Shown here in pieces: positions 17,238-23,802 of a stretch of DNA of 64,000 nt (position 1 is the stretch's first letter; each line of letters starts with the position of its first letter). Origin of the DNA: Bacillus sp. HSf4 (GTDB lineage: Bacteria > Bacillota > Bacilli > Bacillales > Bacillaceae); NCBI RefSeq assembly GCF_029537375.1, contig NZ_CP120679.1, positions 229,501 to 293,500 on the forward strand. Reading direction: 5' to 3'. The notes beneath the pieces were generated by a model. The model was not told where the DNA came from, ran no database searches, and was given only the letters and a program-made list of their open reading frames with translations. The translations under genes were made by a program, and so were the position numbers.

Positions 17238-17990
17238 GTTTGTTAATTGAAAAACAATAAAATCAGGGCACCTCAAATCCTCTGCAAATGAAGGGTATTT
17301 TTCGAGCATCTCTTTTGCCGGCTTTGGTTCGACGATGTTTTCTACATGAAAACCTGTGTGAAGCAAAGTATTGATATAGCTTGTCAGGGTTCGATGGAAG
17401 AATAGTATTTTTTCTTGATCACCCAGCCTTTGTTCGTACGCACCTTCATAAAAGTATCGGTCAACATTCCAGTGGAGCTTATGGCCGTCGGCTGTTTTCT
17501 CCCAGCCGCTTTCCGGGGTGATAAAACACGGATGTAAAATCGAAAAAATAAAACAGCCCCTGTCTGCGAGTAAGCGATGCATTTCTTGAAAGGCTTTTTC
17601 ATAATCGGCGAGGTCTTGAATCACCATGTTGGACACGATCAAATCAAAGCTTTGATCCTCCAAGTCATGCAAGTTCTCGAGGTTTCCCTGTTGATAACGA
17701 ATCGGCAGGCCGTTCGGCGTTCTTTCTTTGGCGATTTCGATCATTCTCGGCGAGTAGTCCACTGCCGTTACGCGAGCCCCCGCTTTGGCCAGCATTCTGC
17801 TTAAATACCCTTCACCACAGCCGGCATCAAGCACGTTTTTGTTTTTGACGTTTCCCATTAAGGAAAATAAAGCCGGGTTTAAAAAAACTTCTTTGTGAAT
17901 GTCTCCTTGTTCGGTATGATTGGCGGCATACGCATCGGCAAATCGGTTCCATCTTTGAATGGATTCCTCTGTGCCAACTTTCCTTGTCAT
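17235..17990 (-). CDS. Class I SAM-dependent methyltransferase
   Basis: A 251-residue methyltransferase: motif I VLDAGCGEGYLSRMLAKAGARVTAVDYSPRMIEIA, motif II LHDLEDQSFDLIVSNMVIQDL, then LHPCFITPESGWEKT. The fold fits small-molecule C-, N- or O-methyltransferases of the UbiE/Methyltransf_11 type. ATG 17990 is set by AAAGGAGGAG. The gene begins 33 bases after a PLP-dependent decarboxylase on the same strand, so the pair may decarboxylate an amino acid and then methylate the amine (inference). Confidence 0.8.
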   Translation of the reverse strand: MTRKVGTEESIQRWNRFADAYAANHTEQGDIHKEVFLNPALFSLMGNVKNKNVLDAGCGEGYLSRMLAKAGARVTAVDYSPRMIEIAKERTPNGLPIRYQQGNLENLHDLEDQSFDLIVSNMVIQDLADYEKAFQEMHRLLADRGCFIFSILHPCFITPESGWEKTADGHKLHWNVDRYFYEGAYEQRLGDQEKILFFHRTLTSYINTLLHTGFHVENIVEPKPAKEMLEKYPSFAEDLRCPDFIVFQLTN

Positions 17991-18023
17991 ATTTCTCCTC
18001 CTTTTCAAAGTCTGTTTATTCAT

Positions 18024-19463
18024 TTAACGCGATATCCCCTGAGCATAAAACTCATCAATTTTTTCAAATACCCTTTGAATAAGGGTATTTGAGATAAAAG
18101 GATTTAACAAAACGGCCCGGAGCCAGCGGTTTCCCCTAAATGCAGGCAATGAAAAGAAGACGTTTTCTTCATTCAACAAAAACTGCTGCAATTCGAGATT
18201 CCAGTTATCCCTTTGAGCTTCATCAAGGCCCTGCGGGATGCCTCTAAAGCAGACAACGTTTGTATCCGGCTCGCCGGACAGTTCGAGATAATGGCGCTGT
18301 TTCACTTGATTGATAAACTCATCTTTTAATGCAAGGCTTCCATGCAACAGCTCCCTGTATCCTTTTAATCCGATGTGTTGAAGCGATAAATATAATTTTA
18401 GGATATCCGCATGCCGGGTGCCTTGAACGCTTATTTCACCCAGGTTTGTAAAGTCGGTTTCGTTCATATATGGGGCGGAAATGCGAAAATCGGTTTCCAA
18501 AACGCCGCGATTCTTGAATAGAACCATTGCACAGGTCTTTGCAATGTACATCCATTTTTGCGGATTGAATGTGATGGAATCGGCCATTTCGATACCGTTT
18601 AGCTTGTCGCGGTAAGCTTCTGAAAAAATGAGTGCTCCCCCGTACGCTGCGTCTACATGCAGCCACAATCCGTTTTCCTTTGCGATGTCAGCGATCGATC
18701 GAATGGGGTCGATGCTTCCTGTGACCGTCGTTCCGGCCGTGGCTGCAATCGCAAATGGCAACTTGCCTTCATTTTTTGCCTGACTGATTTTCTTTTTTAA
18801 ATCGTCAAGATCCATTTTCGAATCGCTGTTGCTTTTCACTGGGATAATGCTGGAGGTACCGAGGCCCAACAACATCGCTGCTTTATGCAAGGAAGTATGG
18901 CTGACGTCTGAAGCAAAGATGACCGGCTGTTCGGAAAGATCGAATAATCCCGATTCCTTTACCTTTAATTGATGATTGCGCGCTGCTGCAAGCGCTTGAA
19001 GATTCGCGAGGCTCCCGCCGCTTGTCATCACGCCCCCTGAGTTATCATCGTATCCAAACATACGGGCGATGGTGCCCATAAGCTGTACTTCCATTTTTGA
19101 AAAGACAGGCGACATTTCCAGGCTCAGCATATTGTTGTTCACTGAAGTGCTGACGAATTCGCCCAGACAAGACATTAGAGTCGGAATGGAATCCATATGC
19201 CCCATATAATTCGGGCTTAGAGGATTCATGGAGCTTTTTACAATCGCCTGCAACTTTTTTAAAAGCTCTTCTAATTCGACCCCAGTCTCGGGTATATTGC
19301 CGTAATGCGATGGTTCCGGGGAAGGCAAAGTGCGGTGATTCCCGGCGCTTCTTGCGTGCTCAATGACGAATTTGACGATTTGATCAACAAGAATTGAGAT
19401 TTCCTTAATATTCTGGCCATTTGGATCAATAAAAGCGCTACTGGGCAAAAAGGATGGCTGCAT
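18024..19463 (-). CDS. PLP-dependent group II amino-acid decarboxylase
   Basis: A 479-residue cytoplasmic enzyme of the aromatic-L-amino-acid/diaminobutyrate decarboxylase family. Key segments: GGVMTSGGSLANLQAL (cofactor phosphate site), ATAGTTVTGSIDPI, WLHVDAAYGGAL (Asp contacting the pyridine nitrogen) and SITFNPQKWMY with the Schiff-base lysine. The N-terminal NPLSPNYMGHMDS segment is typical of the group. Substrate cannot be read; candidates are aromatic amino acids, glutamate, aspartate or diaminobutyrate. It forms an apparent operon with the downstream methyltransferase. The ribosome site is weak. Confidence 0.85.
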   Translation of the reverse strand: MQPSFLPSSAFIDPNGQNIKEISILVDQIVKFVIEHARSAGNHRTLPSPEPSHYGNIPETGVELEELLKKLQAIVKSSMNPLSPNYMGHMDSIPTLMSCLGEFVSTSVNNNMLSLEMSPVFSKMEVQLMGTIARMFGYDDNSGGVMTSGGSLANLQALAAARNHQLKVKESGLFDLSEQPVIFASDVSHTSLHKAAMLLGLGTSSIIPVKSNSDSKMDLDDLKKKISQAKNEGKLPFAIAATAGTTVTGSIDPIRSIADIAKENGLWLHVDAAYGGALIFSEAYRDKLNGIEMADSITFNPQKWMYIAKTCAMVLFKNRGVLETDFRISAPYMNETDFTNLGEISVQGTRHADILKLYLSLQHIGLKGYRELLHGSLALKDEFINQVKQRHYLELSGEPDTNVVCFRGIPQGLDEAQRDNWNLELQQFLLNEENVFFSLPAFRGNRWLRAVLLNPFISNTLIQRVFEKIDEFYAQGISR

Positions 19464-19623
19464 AGTTCACACGCTGCTTTCTTTCACATTTTTTCTCAAT
19501 TATAGCATTTTGATTTTGGCGTATCATGGTTGATTGATGAGTAATACGAGGGTCGAAGAACAAATAAAATGAACAAGTTATCATACAAAGTTATTTCTGA
19601 GTTCGTTTGAGCGCATTATGATA

Positions 19624-19799
19624 TTACATAATGTGATAGTTAAGGTAAGTTACCCCTCTCAGTTTTACCTTCATGCTGAACCAAATCGTGATGACAGAAG
19701 CTGCAATGGCGCCGGTCACAAGGCATTTGTACATGTCTATCAACAGAAGCCCGACACTACCCGGCGGTTTCCGATTGTAACGCGTTCTCTTTGATTCAT
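19624..19799 (-). pseudogene. Possible frameshifted small membrane protein
   Basis: On the minus strand an ATG after GGAGG at 19799 reads 19 codons to a stop, while an overlapping frame continues with a clear hydrophobic segment (YKCLVTGAIAASVITIWFSM) and basic end. The two frames would join by one frameshift near 19740. An inverted repeat CATTATG/CATAATG (19614–19633) lies at its 3' end. The remainder of the 420-base gap 19464–19885 shows nothing further. Confidence 0.25.
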
Positions 19800-19885
19800 T
19801 CCTCCATTTTCGAGAGCGTCTCTAAACAATCGGGAGCTTATCGCCGATCATATAAGTAAGGAAATTTATGCAAAAGGATAGATGA

Positions 19886-20518
19886 ATGGAGTTTTTGAGA
19901 ATGGAATTTAACGAGCTTATCGAAACGCGCCACTCTGCAAATAATTTTCTGGAAGATGTTCAAATCACGGTGAAAGATTTGGAGCCTATCTTTGAGGATA
20001 TCAAGCTAGCGCCTTCGGCGTTCAATTTGCAGCATGCAGAGTATAAAGTGGTATTGGATAAGGATTTAAAAGAAAAAGTCAGGGAAGCTGCGAATGGCCA
20101 ATATAAAGTGCATTCAGCCTCTGCTGTGATTTTAGTGACGGGAGACCGCTACGCCTACCGGCAAACGGAAAAAATCAATGAAGGCATGAGGGATCTAGGA
20201 ATTATTAAGGACTTTGAGCTGCAGGAAATGATCGAAAACAATACCGATTTTTACGAGTCGCGAGGGGAGCAATTCATGAAGGAAGAGGCGATTCGCAATG
20301 CTTCTCTTTCTGCGATGATGTTTATGCTCGCCGCCAAGAACCGGGGATGGGACACGTGTCCGATGATCGGATTTGACAGCGATCAGGTCCGCGAGTTGCT
20401 AGAGATCCCGGATACACATGAAATCGTCCTCATGATAACGATCGGCAAAGAAAAAGAAAGCAGCCGACGCTTGAGAGGATATCGCAAGCCGGTTAATGAA
20501 TTTGTTTCTTTCTATTAA
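19886..20518 (+). CDS. Nitroreductase-family protein
   Basis: A 210-residue flavoprotein of the NAD(P)H nitroreductase family (YodC/YfkO-like): N-terminal FNELIETRHSANNF (FMN phosphate-binding Arg), LAPSAFNLQHAEYKVV, and C-terminal GWDTCPMIGFDSDQVRELLEIP followed by VLMITIGKE. Family enzymes use FMN to reduce nitroaromatics, quinones or related substrates. ATG 19886 follows AAAGG by eight bases; ATG 19901 is an equally possible start. Stand-alone gene with its own terminator. Confidence 0.85.
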   Translation: MEFLRMEFNELIETRHSANNFLEDVQITVKDLEPIFEDIKLAPSAFNLQHAEYKVVLDKDLKEKVREAANGQYKVHSASAVILVTGDRYAYRQTEKINEGMRDLGIIKDFELQEMIENNTDFYESRGEQFMKEEAIRNASLSAMMFMLAAKNRGWDTCPMIGFDSDQVRELLEIPDTHEIVLMITIGKEKESSRRLRGYRKPVNEFVSFY

Positions 20519-20523
20519 AAATA

Positions 20524-20556
20524 GGGGGCGGCCGTAAGAAAGGCCGCCCTTTTTAT
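20524..20556. terminator. Bidirectional terminator
   Basis: GGGCGGCC / GGCCGCCC stem with TTTTT after it, between the nitroreductase and the convergent GntR gene. Confidence 0.8.
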
Positions 20557-21242
20557 TGATGAGACAGCACTTCGACTAAGTGGTCAAGATCAAGCTGAAG
20601 GTGGCGGATCATCGCTTTTGATGCCTGCTCATCGTCTCTTTGTTTCATATGGTGAAAAATTTCGCGATGCTGTTCCAAAATGGCTTCAGCCCGTTTTTCT
20701 CCTTGAAAATTCAAAATGCGGAAATAATAAATTAACCCTTCCAAATCGTTGAGCTGTTTCCGCAATAGATTGTTTTGTGTATATTGGATAATTAAGTCGT
20801 GAAATGTATCATTTAATTCGATAATTGTGTTTTGATCCTTGGATTGAAGGATGGCTTCTTCCGTTTTTTGCAAAATATCTTCAATCGTTTTCAGTTCCTC
20901 TGCCGTTGCAATTCTTGTCGTCAATCCCGCAGCGAATGATTCAAGCGCCATCCGGCAAAAATAGATTTCTTCAACGTCCTTTATTGTCGGCTGATAGACC
21001 TTCACTCTTGAGTCGATGACGATGAGCCCCTCTTTTTCCAGAACCCTGATCGCTTCTCTTAAAGGGCTTTTACTGACGCCGAGCTCTTTGGCTAACTTCG
21101 CTTCGGCGATTCGTTCACCGGGTTTTAATTTCCCTTCAAAAATCATTCGCTTAATCGCGTGGTAGGATTGTTCATAAAACGGTTTTGGTTTTTCAATCAC
21201 GCTTCTCATCCTCGTATTCGTTCTCATTTCGTATTTTACCAC
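20553..21242 (-). CDS. GntR-family (FadR/FCD) transcriptional regulator
   Basis: A 229-residue regulator: GntR winged helix at about 28–95 (AIKRMIFEGKLKPGERIAEAKLAKELGVSKSPLREAIRVLEKEGLI) and an all-helical FCD ligand domain with ELNDTFHDLIIQ and LEQHREIFHHMK supplying metal/ligand histidines. Such regulators sense small organic acids. The start is unsure: GTG 21242 (AAGGA four bases away), ATG 21227 or ATG 21209. It lies 80 bases downstream of a TauE-type permease and likely shares its promoter, which carries a strong dyad. Confidence 0.85.
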   Translation of the reverse strand: MVKYEMRTNTRMRSVIEKPKPFYEQSYHAIKRMIFEGKLKPGERIAEAKLAKELGVSKSPLREAIRVLEKEGLIVIDSRVKVYQPTIKDVEEIYFCRMALESFAAGLTTRIATAEELKTIEDILQKTEEAILQSKDQNTIIELNDTFHDLIIQYTQNNLLRKQLNDLEGLIYYFRILNFQGEKRAEAILEQHREIFHHMKQRDDEQASKAMIRHLQLDLDHLVEVLSHQ

Positions 21243-21291
21243 AGGTTCCTTCGTTATCTCCCACTATAACCACTGCAAGTGCAGGATAAAC

Positions 21292-21320
21292 AAAATGCCC
21301 GGCTGCAAGCCGGGCACTGA
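21292..21320 (-). terminator. Hairpin between permease and GntR gene
   Basis: TGCCCGGCT / AGCCGGGCA, 9-bp perfect stem with a 3-base loop; on the minus strand it is followed by TTTTG. It may reduce read-through into the GntR gene. Confidence 0.65.
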
Positions 21321-21321
21321 A

Positions 21322-22059
21322 TTAAAACAAGAGAATGAACCCTGAAACGGCAGGAGTTAAAAATAAACCTGATTTCAAGACGGCTTTCGGCAGGACATTG
21401 GTGAATTTAGCCCCGACATATGCACCGCACATCGTACCGGCCAAGATTTTGAGCAATAGAATATAATCGACGAATCCCTCTGAAATATAGCCGGCCCCTC
21501 CGCCTAACGAGAGCGGAATAATGACGAGCATCGTCGTTCCTACGGAATGGCGAATCGACAGGTTCAGCATCATCATCAACCCGATTTGAATAAAAGGCGC
21601 AGAGCCGATTCCGAACGTTCCGGACAGAATGCCGGCCATGATTCCCAATAAACTGGCCTTGATCCAAAAGGCAAGGTTCGTTTCCTGGGTAGCTTCTTTT
21701 GCTTTCAAAAAGAACAATCTGATTAAAATCAGGATGGCTGATAAAAATAACATTCCTGCGGTCATATAATGCAATGAACTTGAAGGTATAAGAGAAGTCA
21801 GCTTAGCCCCTCCAAAGGATCCGGCTGCAGCAAAACAGCCGACGGTTAAGCCGATTTTCAGCTTGATATTTCCTTCGCGAAAGTGGCTGTACGTGCCTGA
21901 TAAACTTGTAAAAGCCATGCCGGCCAGAGACGTTCCCAATGCTGTATGAATCGGAATGTGAAACAGCATCGTTAACAGTGCGATAACGAATCCGGCTCCG
22001 CCGGCTCCGACAAAGCCAAGCACAAGACCTAATAAAAACATAACGAGCACAATCAACAT
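21322..22059 (-). CDS. TauE/SafE family permease
   Basis: A 245-residue membrane protein with about eight helices and two copies of the TauE motif (FVGAGGAGFVIALLTM and GTFGIGSAPFIQIGLMM). Family members export sulfite or organosulfonates or move lactate/pyruvate-like acids. The divergence from the YrkJ-like protein at 987–1763 is large, so it is a separate paralog. Its promoter overlaps a dyad, and a GntR/FCD regulator lies just downstream, so it is probably induced by the organic anion it moves (inference). Confidence 0.8.
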   Translation of the reverse strand: MLIVLVMFLLGLVLGFVGAGGAGFVIALLTMLFHIPIHTALGTSLAGMAFTSLSGTYSHFREGNIKLKIGLTVGCFAAAGSFGGAKLTSLIPSSSLHYMTAGMLFLSAILILIRLFFLKAKEATQETNLAFWIKASLLGIMAGILSGTFGIGSAPFIQIGLMMMLNLSIRHSVGTTMLVIIPLSLGGGAGYISEGFVDYILLLKILAGTMCGAYVGAKFTNVLPKAVLKSGLFLTPAVSGFILLF

Positions 22060-22103
22060 GTTCCTTCTTCTCCTTTATGAATACCTGATTTCGTGCAATC
22101 TAA

Positions 22104-22127
22104 TGGTCGACGGTATACAGTCGACCA
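22104..22127 (-). promoter_or_regulatory. Operator dyad upstream of the TauE–GntR unit
   Basis: TGGTCGAC and GTCGACCA flank GGTATACA, whose core GTATAC is itself centred on the same axis, giving a 24-base dyad with one mismatched pair. On the minus strand TTGTTA–17–TATACC overlaps it. It lies 45 bases upstream of the permease start and suits a FadR-type GntR repressor. Confidence 0.65.
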
Positions 22128-22221
22128 AAATCAATAACAACATCTTACTCTATTATTTCCATATTGACAAGACGGCCGAGAGGGCATATGTCGTCTACTT
22201 CCAAGTTAAAGGACATTCCTG

Positions 22222-22282
22222 TTGACAAAGCAGCCTATTTGTAATTATGATAGTTACATAAAGTGTAACAAATTTTGTTACA
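22222..22282 (+). promoter_or_regulatory. Promoter and dyad for the QorB-like gene
   Basis: TTGACA–18–TATGAT is followed by GTTAC...GTAAC and then by a 19-base dyad, TGTAACAAA / TTTGTTACA around one base (22264–22282). Overlapping GTTAC elements downstream of the −10 suggest a repressor site, perhaps for an HxlR-type regulator as with E. coli-type qorB neighbours elsewhere. Confidence 0.6.
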
Positions 22283-22315
22283 GATAGAGGTTAAAACATT
22301 CAGGAGGAATTTGAA

Positions 22316-23191
22316 ATGAAAATGCTAGTAACGGGGGCAACTGGAAAATTAGGATCAAAAATTGCGGAAAAACTGCTGGAAACTGTACCGGTGGATCAGC
22401 TGGCGGTCAGCGTCCGCAATCCGGAAAAAGCGGAAAGCTTAAAAGCGCGCGGGGTGGATGTGCGCCATGGAGATTTTGATCAGCCGGAAACATTGGATGC
22501 CGCGTTTAAAGGTGTCGACCGTTTGCTGATGATTTCTGCGGATGGCGATAATGAAACAAGAATTCGGCAGCACGGCAATGCGGTAGCTGCCGCAGAGCGC
22601 GCCGGGGTTCAATTCATCGCTTATACGAGCATCGCGAATGCGCGAGAAAGCGAAAACTTCCTGGCGCCGACGCATAAGGCGACAGAAGAGGCCATTTTAA
22701 AAACGGGAATTCCTTATTCCTTTCTGCGCAATAACTGGTATTTGGAAAACGAAATCTCAAGCATCCAAGGCGTTCTGGCAGGTGCACCTTGGGTAACATC
22801 GGCCGGCAATGGCAAAGTGGGCTGGGCGCTGCAGCAGGATTATGCAGACGCAGCGGCAGCAGTGCTTGCGGGAGACGGACACGAAAACACGGTCTATGAG
22901 CTTTCCGGCCGCTTATTGACGCAAGATGAACTGGTGTCCGTCCTGTCCGAAGTATTGGGCAAAGAAGTGCCGCTTCAACACGTTGACGACGCCGGCTATG
23001 CCGAAGTGATGAAAAACGCCGGTTTACCCGATTTCCTTGTTCCGATGCTTGTCGACATCCAAAAAGGGATTCGCGAAGGCACACTTGCAGTCGAGAGCGA
23101 TGACTTCGAAAACGTCCTTGGCCGCCCGTTGACTCCGATAAAAGAAGCGCTTGCGCAAATCGTTGCTGGAATGTCTGAGACAAAGTTATAA
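22316..23191 (+). CDS. NmrA-type NAD(P)H:quinone oxidoreductase, QorB-like
   Basis: A 291-residue Rossmann enzyme. LVTGATGKLGSKIAEKLL is the NADP loop; AVSVRNPEKAESLKARGVDVRHGDFDQPETLDAAFKG and GVQFIAYTSIANA follow the order seen in E. coli QorB, and LRNNWYLEN matches its active-site region. QorB-type enzymes reduce quinones with NADPH. AGGAGGAATTTGAA precedes the ATG. It stands alone with a terminator and an upstream dyad. Confidence 0.8.
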   Translation: MKMLVTGATGKLGSKIAEKLLETVPVDQLAVSVRNPEKAESLKARGVDVRHGDFDQPETLDAAFKGVDRLLMISADGDNETRIRQHGNAVAAAERAGVQFIAYTSIANARESENFLAPTHKATEEAILKTGIPYSFLRNNWYLENEISSIQGVLAGAPWVTSAGNGKVGWALQQDYADAAAAVLAGDGHENTVYELSGRLLTQDELVSVLSEVLGKEVPLQHVDDAGYAEVMKNAGLPDFLVPMLVDIQKGIREGTLAVESDDFENVLGRPLTPIKEALAQIVAGMSETKL

Positions 23192-23215
23192 GCGGCGTTG
23201 TCCTCCGCAACAATA

Positions 23216-23247
23216 AGAGAGCCTGTAAAACTTCAGGCTCTTTTTTT
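23216..23247 (+). terminator. Terminator after the QorB-like gene
   Basis: AGAGCCTG / CAGGCTCT stem followed by TTTTTTT. Confidence 0.8.
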
Positions 23248-23263
23248 ATGTCTAAACATCCAG

Positions 23264-23327
23264 TTGACATCATATAGTTTACAGGTATAAACTATATTCA
23301 TTATGAATAAAGTTTAGAGGTATAAAC
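23264..23327 (+). promoter_or_regulatory. Promoter with twin MarR-type operators
   Basis: TTGACA (23264) and TATAAA (23286) overlap a dyad TAGTTTA-CAGG-TATAAACTA... (23275–23294); a second copy, AGTTTA-GAGG-TATAAAC (23311–23327), lies 35 bases downstream. Two near-identical sites around the −10 and the start of transcription are typical of autorepression by MarR proteins; the next gene is a MarR regulator. Confidence 0.7.
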
Positions 23328-23343
23328 CAATACAGAGGTGAAA

Positions 23344-23802
23344 ATGTTGGATGAAAAAAAGTTGTGTCAAGCGATCGATCTGTTTGCAGAGGTATTGTTT
23401 GAAGGCACGGAGTTTGTACAGCGTGAAATCAATGACGATGTCTTTCAGCACATCTCCAGGGAACAGGCTGACCTGCTGACGATTCTGAAAATCAAAGGAC
23501 CTTGTTCACCTGGAAGTTTGGCGCTCATCCAAAACGTACATAAAAGCGCTATATCCAACAGATTGAAGAAAATGCTGGAAAAAGGGTTTGTCGAATGGGA
23601 TGATTCGCAAGTCAATCGTGACAAACGATCCAAGCTGATCAACATAACGGAAAAAGGCGAAAAAATGATGGAAGAATTAAATTCAGCCGTTTTTCAATCA
23701 TTAAGAAAACTGATTGATGATACAGATGAGGAACATTTGGACGATTTTATTGAAATATTCAAAATTCTAAAGAATAAATTTAAAGGAGACCACACGCCAT
23801 GA
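23344..23802 (+). CDS. MarR-family transcriptional regulator
   Basis: A 152-residue winged-helix repressor: SREQADLLTILKIKGPCSPGSLALIQNVHKSAISNRLKKMLEKGFVEWDDSQVNRDKRSKLINITEKGEKMMEEL contains the recognition helix and the DxR wing. Its stop overlaps the start of the MMPL transporter by four bases (ATGA), and twin operators precede it, so it probably represses itself and the exporter until an inhibitory compound binds. Start ATG 23344 follows GAGGTG closely; TTG 23347 or GTG 23338 are alternatives. Confidence 0.85.
   Translation: MLDEKKLCQAIDLFAEVLFEGTEFVQREINDDVFQHISREQADLLTILKIKGPCSPGSLALIQNVHKSAISNRLKKMLEKGFVEWDDSQVNRDKRSKLINITEKGEKMMEELNSAVFQSLRKLIDDTDEEHLDDFIEIFKILKNKFKGDHTP

Noticed and set aside
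22614..23273. 219-codon minus-strand frame over the QorB-like gene
   Set aside because: It overlaps a well-supported gene fully, is rich in Arg, Leu and Ser from antisense codons, and has no start signals.
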